64,000 bases of DNA, taken from Undaria pinnatifida (Eukaryota; Sar; Phaeophyceae; Laminariales; Alariaceae). This document shows, piece by piece, positions 33,640 through 44,300 of this stretch. Location: the NCBI GenBank assembly GCA_012845835.1, contig JABAKD010000026.1:3302199-3366198 (forward strand). Direction: 5' to 3'. Every line of letters starts with the position of its first letter. Positions within the stretch are counted from its first letter, which is position 1. The notes under the pieces are model-generated. The model saw only the letters and a list, made by a program, of their open reading frames with translations, did not search any database and had not been told where the DNA came from. The position numbers were made by a program, and so were the translations under genes.

Positions 33640-33892
33640 TGTTAAGATACGGCCTCGAAAGGCTTGAGATCATTTGGATGGGTTTCGTATGATAAGGTTG
33701 GCGTTTTATATTCGGAAAAGTTAGGAAGTAGATCGGAGGCACGTGCCTCCGATCTCAGAAGCTATCCGGGGCTCTGGTGGAAACGAATAAAGCTACGTCT
33801 CTACAAAGGAAAAGGAAGCGAGTACTCTCCGAGGACCTGCTCAATTCACAGACCTGCAGGGGGCACTCTGTGTCCCCACCTATAACTTCACA
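33640..33892 (+). repeat. 5' LTR of the TRIM-like element
   Basis: 253 bp. It contains a 24-26-bp perfect palindrome centred near 33745 (left half GATCGGAGGCAC). It lacks a 17-bp stretch (about CTTTAAGTACCTAAATT) found in the other LTR near 34580. Confidence 0.88.
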
Positions 33893-34553
33893 TGTGGCGT
33901 CGACGGCAGGACCGATGGCCGGCCGGTAGAAACGTAACGCATCATGGCGTGGCCCGTCGGCTCAGCGTGCTGCTCTCGCTTCCAATAGTCATGTGAATAA
34001 CGCGCGACGGAATCAGCGAACCGCAATTCAGCAGCGTTGTCGACTAAACACTTCCCTCCCTAGCTGGGCTATAGGTGTTGCCACCTTCCATCCCGGGTAT
34101 TTGTCGTTTCCTCGTCTAACCCCCCGCCATGCCGATGGCCCGCGGGAGGTTTTTCACATGACTTCTCACTTGTGTTAGCGCCTGTATTCCCCTCCATATC
34201 GACGAGGGATCGCGTCGCCATAGTACCTTATCTGTGATTGGTTTGCCGTAGAGCCTTTCCTGCCGCCTCCCGCCACACCGGCGACATGCAGCAGGTTCTG
34301 GAGCCTTTTCTGCCCCCACCCGCCACACGGGCGGCACACGGCAGGTTTTGATGGGTGACTTTTGCCTTGTTGTAGGGTCTGCCTTCCTTTCAACTGCTTT
34401 TCTTCGCGTGTTCCTGGCTCCATAGCCAGAAGGATAGAGGTGTGGGAGTGGGTTCTGAGGAGCCGCATCTTCGACTCATGGTTTAGCTCGTAGAACCGGA
34501 ATTTCCCCGAATCTCCCATATTTCTGCATATGCGACTCATCAGGGTGGGCTAA

Positions 34554-34822
34554 TGTTAAGATACGGCCTCGAAAGGCCTTTAAGTACCTAAATTTGAGAT
34601 CATTTTGATGGGTTTCGTATGATAAGGTTGGCGTTTTATGTTCGGGAAAGTTAGGAAGTAGATCGGAGGCACGTGCCTCCGATCTCAGAAGCTATCCGGG
34701 GCTCTGGTGGAAACGAATAAAGCTACGTTTCTACGAAGGAAAAGAAAGTGAGTACTCTCCGAGGATCTGCTCAATTGGCAGACCTGCAGGGGGCACTCTG
34801 TGTCCCCACCTATAACTTCACA
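34554..34822 (+). repeat. 3' LTR of the TRIM-like element
   Basis: 269 bp, near-identical to 33640-33892 apart from the small insertion near 34580 and a handful of substitutions. It carries the same GATCGGAGGCAC palindrome. Confidence 0.88.
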
Positions 34823-34829
34823 GTATGGT

Positions 34830-35640
34830 ACATACAACTCTCGGTAGCAAGTTGACTTGTTTGTGGTGAAATACACGCCGCAGACTTTCTTCTGAACAAT
34901 AGCCAAGGTGGAGCCCTCGAGACTGTACTAGAGAGAAAGACATTTCGTGCCCGCAGTTTCCTGACTGGTACATACTGTATTAATATTAACTTTGTAAATA
35001 CGTGATTTCGCTTATTTCCAATAGGTAGCGACTGCCTGTGATGCTCCATAACTCGCACGCGTTCTTTTCTTTCGTTTTTGCAATATTACGGAATGATACT
35101 CGCCCAATCCGCGCTAGAAGGTAATGTTTCCGCGTTTTGAACGACTCAGCCCTTCGTGTTTTCGTAGACCGATTGCTACTGGTAAACCGTAGGTACATAC
35201 CCTTTCTCGAGCTTTCACGGTTGTGAGCTCCACCATAGGGTTGTGAGCTCCACCTAGCATCATTATTACGAGGTGTGGGGGAATCTATAGCCTCATTTTC
35301 GTTTGTTTCGAATAGCCGCATCTTCGATCCCCTTTCCAATTCTGGATGTTTTGTTGACGACCTTTGATTGCCATTTGAGCTGCATCTACGACTATTCAGG
35401 TTGGCCTAATGTAATGGAGTGCCCTCCTCCGTAAAATGATAGTTTAGTCTATAGATTCGACGTGAAACCATGTCACTGTTGAGGTGAAACCACGTGATAT
35501 TAGATGTCACATTCACGTCAAGGCCATCATAGATGGGCGATAATGTAGGTGACGATGATGGGACGAGCAGGACGCCCCTCATCTCACTACCCTGCACTAC
35601 CCTGCACTACTCCAGCCCTGTTTTGTCGGCGTTTTAGCAT
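34830..35640 (+). mobile_element. 3' part of a third related LTR element, fragment
   Basis: At 35382-35409 a CTGCATCTACGACTATTC block and AGGTTGGCCTAA reproduce the PPT region of the two neighbours. Directly after it TGTAATGGAGTGCC resembles the chromovirus LTR start TGTTATGGTGTTCC. Internal text such as GCCGCATCTTCGA (35310) is also shared with the TRIM interior (34460). The second LTR and both outer limits are not identifiable. Confidence 0.55.
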
Positions 35641-37022
35641 TCTCTATGTTGGGAAATACTGCATAATAAGCTTTGAGTCTAGCCAGCGAGCCATGAGGAT
35701 AGATTACCAAAGACACCGGAACCCAAGAGGGGCACGCTTCCCAACACCGACCAACCACGCATACCATACTCGGAGTACATGTCTCATTTTCCTGTTATTA
35801 ACACTAGATAAGGCGTTTGCGATTTCCAACTCCTATTGGGTTGGAAAATTTGCGAAAACAACATTGAAACAGACGAACTTCATTGACCCAAGGCCAACGA
35901 ACTATAGTCTAATAATGAGATTAGGTTAGAACTAGAAGAAAATGCCACGAATGAATGCGTATTTCTAACCTATTTTTTTGCTGATTTTCGGGCGCGGGGT
36001 TGACATTAGATTGTGATGTACGACGGTTTCAACGCCATCTCAATGAATGTTATATGTTTCCTGCCCAAAGTGCGTACATCGCAAACATGCCAATGTTTCC
36101 GATTGTTGATTGCCAAGCTACTTTTCCTATTATGAATATGTAGCACGCCCACAATCAATACGGGCGTGTCGGTCGACACCAAAACTATCGTCCCTTGACC
36201 TCATTACAGCCCTAAATCCCTTCCCTATACTAATACCAAGTAATTCCCCCCAAAACACGGCTTTCCAGTTGCAAAGGCGTTAAGCTATTAATAGCAGCTT
36301 GCGTTGCTTCGTGTGGTTGGGCGACGCTGTAATCGTCAGATTAGTTTTGTCACATTTTCCCCTCTGCGCTTCCGAACGGGTTACGTTATAGACCAAGACT
36401 ATGATGCTAGTTTTTGTCACTTATAGAGCTCGCACCCGGCTACACTTTTGGTTTTGGTCGCAATCCTAGTAAGTTCTCGTGCTTTTCTGTTTAGTTATAT
36501 GCACCGCCGACATGAGATACTATGTTTCGCTGCGCCGGCACATTATTTTTGAATCTGTCCCTGAGCAAGACACACAGCCAGCCACTCGCGCGCGAGTAAA
36601 CGATTGCCGATAGTAAAAAAGGAGGTACCTCCCTACAGTAGCCGTGGGCGTTGTTCTTGCAATTCATGCCAAACCAGGTACCAGGTATTGCCGATGACGC
36701 CGGGAAAAAGGAGTTCCCTGGCGGCGTTTTGGTGGCAACTGCCTCTCCTACACCAAGTGCGTCATATCGCCACAAACATGTCAACAAATTTAGCATAGAG
36801 CCTATATATTTTCCATCGTCGTCCTCAGAGCTGCCCGCTAAAGCTGCTGCATGCGACTGACCCACAGACTAAGGCGCAGGACGCCATGTATTTGAGCATA
36901 TTTTCACTAGCTAGGAAAACATGTCCACGTGTCGCACATATAAAGCTGTCTTTTCTGCTTCACCATAGCTATACCATGAAGTACACGACTAAAATTCAAA
37001 ATAAGTGTAACCGAACACTTAA

Positions 37023-37410
37023 CGTATTCGGTGGTGAAAGCTCCTTGTAGGAACCACCGACCGCTGAGCTCAAGTCAGCTCCATCCCGTTTCCCATCATA
37101 ACGAAGGTTCTCATTCCGCAGGCAGAAGTGTCGCAAAAGGGTTCCTTCAAAACTAGCCAGGCAGCCTAGCCATCCTAATCATAATCGGATCGATCAATGT
37201 CAACAGGATTGGTTTGAAACCAAGCATTATGAAAAAAAAAAAACAATAAAAAAAGCAACGGAACCTTGACGACGTATGTATTTGGTGGTGAAAGCTCCTT
37301 GTAGGAAACATCCACCGTCCAGCTGCACTCAGATCAACCACGCTCCAACTCGCTCATCACTACGCTCATATCGCAAGCACCACAGCATCGCGACATCATT
37401 CCTTCAAAAA
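37023..37410 (+). repeat. Direct repeat pair R11 (~135 bp each)
   Basis: The copies 37023-37155 and 37273-37410 share GGTGGTGAAAGCTCCTTGTA at the start and TTCCTTCAAAA at the end. They are separated by about 120 bp containing an A-rich run. Confidence 0.8.
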
Positions 37411-37734
37411 CGGAACACAAGCAGCAAACGTCGTTCGTGGAAAAAAAGGAACGAAATTCCGACACCCAAATCGGATAAAATATGAAGAGGAATGGTTTGC
37501 CACCAAACTACAACGCCCATCAGAAGAGGTATGCATAACACAATCCATTGCGTGCCTCTGGCAATTGATTCAACACGCAACAACAACAACGAATTAACCA
37601 CGTGTTTGCCGCCCCCTCGTCTTTTCTTTGGCACGCGGAGTGCGAAGAGAAGCACCCGCCGCACACCCACACCCCACGCCAATCTGGCGACGAAAACCTC
37701 ACTACCAAAGTCTACGGTATGAAAATAGTACTAC

Positions 37735-37840
37735 AGTACTATTATACTATCATGATAGTATTATAGCATTATTACAGCATTGTGTAATAGTATTATAACA
37801 GCATAATGATAGTATTATAACAGTATTATTATAGTATCAT
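37735..37840. repeat. AT-rich TAGTATTATA array
   Basis: Loose tandem of TATTATA and CAGTATTAT words with a palindromic TACTATCATGATAGTA near its start. Confidence 0.8.
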
Positions 37841-38309
37841 ACGCCAATTTTCTCTGGCGAGGTTAGGTAACTCGCGCCAGTGGCTCTGCACCTCATTGCA
37901 AACCACATACTTCAAACCAGTACTAGAGTAGTATACTAGTATTAATACCTACTTTGCTTGGCGCAGCGCAACAAACCACTCCATCGTGGCGCATATCACA
38001 GGTAGTCAGTCACTCGCGGTGGTAACAGCAGTGGTTTCGAGCCGCTGAAAAATGAGTCCCTAATATAACTACTATTAATAGCGACCCCCCCCATGATATA
38101 CTGAGGGCTCAACTGTTTGAGGTGTCTCTATAAGGAGTATGGACGGTGCTCCGTATCGAAAGGGATACGTGGTCGATGATCAAATGACCAAGGCAAGCAA
38201 CACATGAGTACCCGCCCCCTATGATATTACAGCCTTGGTCCCAGACGCAAGACCACAAGTACCAACAGGCCTGCTCCGTCGCAGCCCGACCAGTGGCACC
38301 CCGTCGCGT

Positions 38310-41300
38310 CTAATCGGTTTTGTCGGACTCGTCCTTGGGCTTCCTTCCGAGTACGTAAACGAGGATCGTCATAACCACTGATCCCAGCAGCAACGCCGTC
38401 CAGGGTCCATACAAACCCATCCCGACCGGTAAGCTCCCGACCACGATGGATAAAGTGGCCACTAAGAACGTGTACGGGCTGGTCGTACGCACGTGCTCGC
38501 CGAGGCCACAGCCTGGGGGAGGCAGGGCGGGGGGAGGGCGGAGGGTTCAATGTGTGCTCTCACTAGCGAGATACGATACAAGGCCGGCGGCAGCGGGGCG
38601 GGGGCAGAGGACTTAATATTTCTCGCACTATCAATAGCTGGGATACAAGGCCGGCGGGCGGGCGGGGGGGTAATCATTGTTGTGGGTCGCCGTTGTCAGT
38701 CAGACCATAGTGGTATGACCCGCGCATCCCTACAAAGTTGGGACGGAGCATGTCGGCTTTTCACCGACCTGGCAGACATTGTTTGCACCAAGCGAGAAGC
38801 GCCGGGGGGGGGGGAGGGGGGGGGTCAATCTTCTCTAGCACAAGCAAGATATTATACAATGGCGGAGGCGGGGGCGGATAGCTCGATGGTTGCTCTCACT
38901 AACCAGATACGATTTGCAGTGTTTATGGCGACGTCGGATATTTGTGGGCGACAAACGTTTTGGAGAACCAGCCAGTAGCAGGATGACCACTGCATGAGTT
39001 CATAAATATGATAAGCAAGGTGAGTGTCGCAAAATCGAAAATGTGGCGGCTAACACGACGAACACGGTGACAGAGTTAGGCGCGTACGCGGGCATGTATA
39101 GTATGAATAGTAGAAACTGGGTAAAAAACCCGTGCGTAGAGGCTTGTGCGTACGGCGCCACCAAACGACGAGAAAAAAAAAGGTGCCGACTCCAGCCATC
39201 ACCACCATCCACACTGCGGCTGTCTACCACTAACCAACTTTACTGATCCATTATTATTACTGTTAATAATACAACTTACAACTATAATAATAATACCACC
39301 CTGGCTCAAAATATAGGGACCGTTCGGACATTCATGTCACTATCTTGGCAAGGCGAAAAAAAACAAATCGGGATTTTTTTTTTCTTCTCTATTTGCGATG
39401 AGCTGGCCCTAAATCACAACGCCAGAAACGTCCAGAATGACAAAACAATAACTTTCGTTTGCTCTCAGTGAGCAAGGACACTCGGAGCTTACCTCACGTT
39501 TGGTTTGCTCCGGTTGAAGGTCCTTCCGATGTTTCGTTTTTTTTAATTATTTCTTTACACCGAAATTGGAACTTTTCCCCCGATTTAAAGAAAACAAAAA
39601 AGTAGCGATAAAATCAAACGCGACCACCATTGGTCGTGTAATTGTTTCAGTTGTGCTTCGGTTAAGCGAATTCTAGGTAGCCCAGTCACTTTTCAGAGCG
39701 CGGTCAACGCATATTCTGTGCTGTTGATTACACTGAATAAATTTGATTGGGAAAAAATGTCATTTTGTTTTGGTCCAAAAAATTCGGAAATCGAAAATTA
39801 AACTGAGGTCGAACGAAAAACCGGGGACTTTACTGTCGTGTCTCCTGTACAAACTTAAGAATGTTCTACTTTCATGAAATAAACAAAAAAACACGACTAC
39901 CTGTATCGAGATGTAATCTTCGTCGTATCAAGCCAAACCAAAAATATATCTTATATTATGGGCGAAACGAAGTACACTACTATTAATACTACAACAACTA
40001 CTGCTCTACTACTACTGCTACTACTACTACTACAACAACTACTACTACTACTGCTACTATTACTACTACTACCGCCATATAAACATCAACACTACTCAGC
40101 TCCAAAAAGTAGACCTTACCGGTAGCCAGCGAGGTAAGAATAGTAGTGTCCGAAATGGGCGAACACACGTTCCCGAAAATCGACCCGCCGAGGATGCAGG
40201 CGAAGCAGTGGTGGAGGAAGTCTGCATCTCCACCCCCCAACCGCCACGCCAAGGGTCCGACGAGGGGAAACACAATGCCCATCGTCCCGAAGGTGCTTCC
40301 GCAAGCGTACGAAATCACGTAGCACAGAACCTGGTGAGGCGTCGTTGGCCGAGGGAAAGCACGGAGACTAGTTGATCAGCGCAAGATACCAATGTGCGAC
40401 TTTTCCTCCCTTGTGTGCCTTTAGCCCCTTGAAAACTACAGCCGCGTATTGGGGGAAGTACTTTTGCTGTGGTAACAAGATAAGAAGCAAAAGTTGCCAC
40501 GGCTACCCCGTGCAACACCTGTATTATTTTGGGTGATGGGTCTACCCCGAGACAAGACCCGCCGCAGGAGTAACCCCAAGCTGAGGAAGGATTGCATGTG
40601 CTGTGCTCGCTGAGCTCACCGATATCATTGCCGGGAGCACGTAGGCCTGAATGCCCGTCTCCAACGCGCCCGAAAGGTACTCCGCGGTTTGGACGTCTTT
40701 AACAACGCTTCCGAGAGCCCATGCGAGGATAAGCACGAACTGCGGCTCCAATACTTCCTATGCAGAAGGCGATGTCAAAAACAAGCAGCGGGGGTAGGAG
40801 GAACGGAGCACGAAAACCTCAGAGTGCTTTACTGGGAATAAAAAGGTTCAATTGCTGTGTCATGTATCAACTCGATTTCGGAATAGGCGGTGAAATTATG
40901 ACAGTAATGTCGCTCTTTGCAGCATTAACCATGCCGCAACAGCCCGCACATGCAACACCAAGTCAGAAGACGGCACATCCGATCTACGCGCGCCTTGCCG
41001 ACAGCACGCTTTCAAAACTCATAGTCCTCCGACTGGGATCGAGGCCATTGGCACGACCAATAAGGTATACGTAGACACCCCATTCCCCCCATCCCACCCT
41101 CCTCTGCTTGCCGCGAAACACCAACGTGCCACGAACGCCCACATATGCAGGATATGCAGACGTGTGTTACTATATATCGTGGAGGTAGCACTTTTTGGCT
41201 GAAAGTTTTTTTTTGTGAATGACGGGCTCTTTAACCAAAAATCGTTGGAATTTGTTATTTTTTGCAACGTTTTGTTGCATACCTACAGTAGGCCACGGGA

Positions 41301-44300
41301 CCGTTCATCGTCGACCATATTCGATTTCTTCCAAATCAGTTTTGCCTCAAAGGAGTATTATAGTATTGTAATATAGTATTATACGGTAGTATAGGGTATT
41401 ATAGGGTATTATAGGGTATTATAGTACCTATAATACCCTATAACACCCTGCTGCCTACCTACAGTAGGCCCAGAAATCGAATATGGTCGACGATGAACGG
41501 TCCCATGGCCTACTGTAGGTAGGCAGCAGGGTGTTATAGGGTATTATAGGGTATTATAGGGTATTATAGGGTATTTTAGGGAGTTATACGGTATTATAGG
41601 GTGTTATAGGGTGTTATAGGGTGTTATAGGGTACTATATGGTATTATAGGTACTACAGGGGCTTCGCCGGCGGCCTTAAACGGTCGCCGGTCGCAGACTG
41701 GCGTGATGCCCAAAATATTAGTAGCAGCTACTTGTATGGATGTGGTGAAAAATGGAGGTCACTACTTAATGCCAAGAGTTGAGAGTGCTCTCTATACTAT
41801 AATAAGTGGCGAGTTCGTTTGGTATGAAGACTGCCAGAAATAATTGTAGATCGCCATCCAAAATCCTACACACTCCGTAGTACGCGCGATCGAAGTATCA
41901 TACAGAGTTTGCAAAGATGACTTTCAGGAAAAAAAAAAAGTACGCTCACAGCTCATGTTTTCCACGACCTCGGATGTCTTCGATCTCTTGGCCGGAGACC
42001 GACTCAGCGGGCCCCTAAGGAAAGCTTGACAGTTGAAAAGATGCGAGAGAGTGGGAGAGTACTACTGCTGTTGTAGTGCGCAGCAGTGTGCTGACGATGG
42101 TCGTGGCAGCTGATGGGCGGTGGGCGACAACATCTAAAAAAAAAGTGGGACATAGCGGGCGCTTAGTCCCGCACCGCCAAGCACAACAGCACAGCTGAAT
42201 TTTTTTCACCAACAGGTACGCATATTGAGGTGTGAAAGGACACACGATACGTACGCGTGAATCATTGCCTTCAAGACAACCTGCGCGCACCAAAAGCAAA
42301 CAGCAACGAACAGCAACAAAACACAACCCCGCATACAAAAAGAAAAATTGTCTGGAATCGGTGGAATGGCCATTTTTCTCGATTGACCGCGAAATTATCG
42401 ACTGTCGATCGACTGATGCCTGGAACACAGCACAGCAGTTGTTGTGAAAAAGGACGTTGAGGTTGCACCCATGCAGATGCCTAGCAGGATCTTAGGCGAC
42501 ATGTGCCATGCCTCAGCATCCCCGTTGGTACTACCCACTATAGTGGCCCATGGCCGGTGCCCTCGTCCCAGTTGTCGCGAGTTGCAGGCTATACGCCTTG
42601 TCCAAAAAAACAAAAAAAGGAACCTCGCAGAGGTCTCCCATGTTTGCTGACACATAGCACATACTCCGGAGTACATGACATCACTACATCGTATATACGT
42701 CATCGCCACGAAACATGGACGGCGTGTTTGTGCCGGGCGGGCGAAGCATGTCGTAGACCTCGACCTTGCCGTCGCTCGCACAGGTCCCCACGAGGTCGGC
42801 GCAGGCAGGGCGGCCGACCCTTCCGGGGGAACGTAGGTAGGAGACCACGCCCCCGAAGAAATCGCGACAAAAAAGAGTAGTTCCTGCGACGAGCGGTGTG
42901 GGTCAAAACGCTGAGCGCAAGGCTAAGAAAAGAGATTTATGGGTATATCTATAGGGTAATATAGGGTAATGGGGCGTCATGAAAAAATTGGCGTGCGTTA
43001 ACCTCACCGTAGCATGCGTCGACCACTCAGCTGATAGCCAGCGATTGACTACTATTAATAGCTCAGTGGGGATGGTGTATCAACTACAGCAGGTCGAATG
43101 CTAGCTCAGTGGTGACGGTGTGCATCTGACGAAAGCATAATCTTGGGTTGGAATCATGGTCGATATGCACCACAACCCCTGGGCTATCACCAAGTGATTA
43201 CTGTACTTCAGTGGTTATGGCACAAATGAGAAAACAGATGCGCACCACAAGCACTGAACTACGGTCAACGCTGGCTGACAGCTCAGTGGTCATGGTGCAC
43301 ATCGAACAAAAGCGTACGCCGAGGTTTGAAATCCCCTCGTGTTTTTTCTTGCACCCACAATACGGGCCACAACAGACACACGCCACGCCAGAGGTGCCCA
43401 ACCATTGTTTCTTGCCCTGCAAGGTTCTTGGCTTGATAAAACAATGGTTGGTATACCTCACACAAAAACCGACTTACTAGTAGAGTAAGCTGAAAGTGCA
43501 AACACGATGAACTAACCATCCCATGGCCTAGGCATACAAAAAAAGTCAGATCGCAAAACAAGAACACGATATTCCGACGATTTTTGTGTGAAGCAGCCCC
43601 GTCATTCAGAAAACGGTTTCGCCAAAAAAAGGTATACCTCATACCTTAGTACCGACATCATAGGAGGCGCCAATAAAACGCCGGCGAAAGGACAGCAGGC
43701 ACCACAAGGACGCAGTCTTAGCGCTTGTCACAATCGGGTTGGACGGTCGGATTAGATGTGAACCGCAAACTCAGCCGTCACGGCATATTAAAACAAAAGC
43801 ACACCCTGGAGGTCGAAACATCCACAGACGGAATCGCAATAAAACGCTCGGCGATAAGACAGCAGTCTCCGCAAACAGCACACACAGTAGTCTTCGCCCT
43901 CGACGCGTGCTACGTTATGAGAAGGGTATATTAGGCACACCGGGTATACTATCACTAGGTATAGCAACCAATTATTCTGAGGTTTAGTACATGAGGAGCC
44001 CCATTCCGCACCCAAAATTTTGCCGTGGAGAGAAAATATGAAAGCTCAACCTGACAAACAACTCTCATCGCCTATTATATAAATATTGTGTAATATATAT
44101 ACGTCATCACGAAGAGTATTGTCAAACACAAACGGTGCTATTCGAACGATATTTGCAAGATATTGCGGTACTCCTTCACTTGGGAAGCCGTGTTTTTCAC
44201 ACATATTCACACATAGTTACATCCAAAAAATCTCCCCGTATCGTGCTAAAGTGGGTCCCGACGATGATATCGGGCGGTGTAGTCATTTGTTGACTATTGG

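Larger units (their letters stand above)
33640..34822 (+). mobile_element. TRIM-like non-autonomous LTR retroelement, 1.18 kb
   Basis: Two direct LTRs, 33640-33892 and 34554-34822, start TGTTAAGATACGG and end ACTTCACA. PBS TGGCGTCGACGGCAGGAC is at 33895-33912 and the purine-rich CAGGGTGGGCTAA at 34541-34553. GTAT flanks both sides (33636-33639 and 34823-34826). The 660-bp interior has no open frame of note and a partly repeated CCGCCACAC block at 34255-34345. PBS and PPT match the 9.3-kb chromovirus, which suggests the small element is mobilised by its enzymes. Confidence 0.88.
35641..38309. other. Gene-free region downstream of the antiporter gene
   Basis: Contains repeat R7 (36193-36285, partner 47481-47575), a ~135-bp direct repeat pair (37023-37155 and 37273-37410), an AT-rich TATTATA array (37735-37840) and repeat R8 (38108-38215, partner 63083-63185). 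The last ~200 bp next to the antiporter stop presumably include its 3' UTR. No coding sequence recognised. Confidence 0.6.
38513..40119 (-). other. Antiporter intron 8
   Basis: No exon recognised. It holds three G/C-rich repeat units at the exon 9 side (38513-38920), AT-rich single-copy sequence in the middle, and an (ACT)n array at 39980-40078 close to the exon 8 donor. Confidence 0.65.

Noticed and set aside
43101..43160. Functional tRNA gene
   Set aside because: A- and B-box words are present but acceptor and anticodon stems do not pair; better read as a SINE head.
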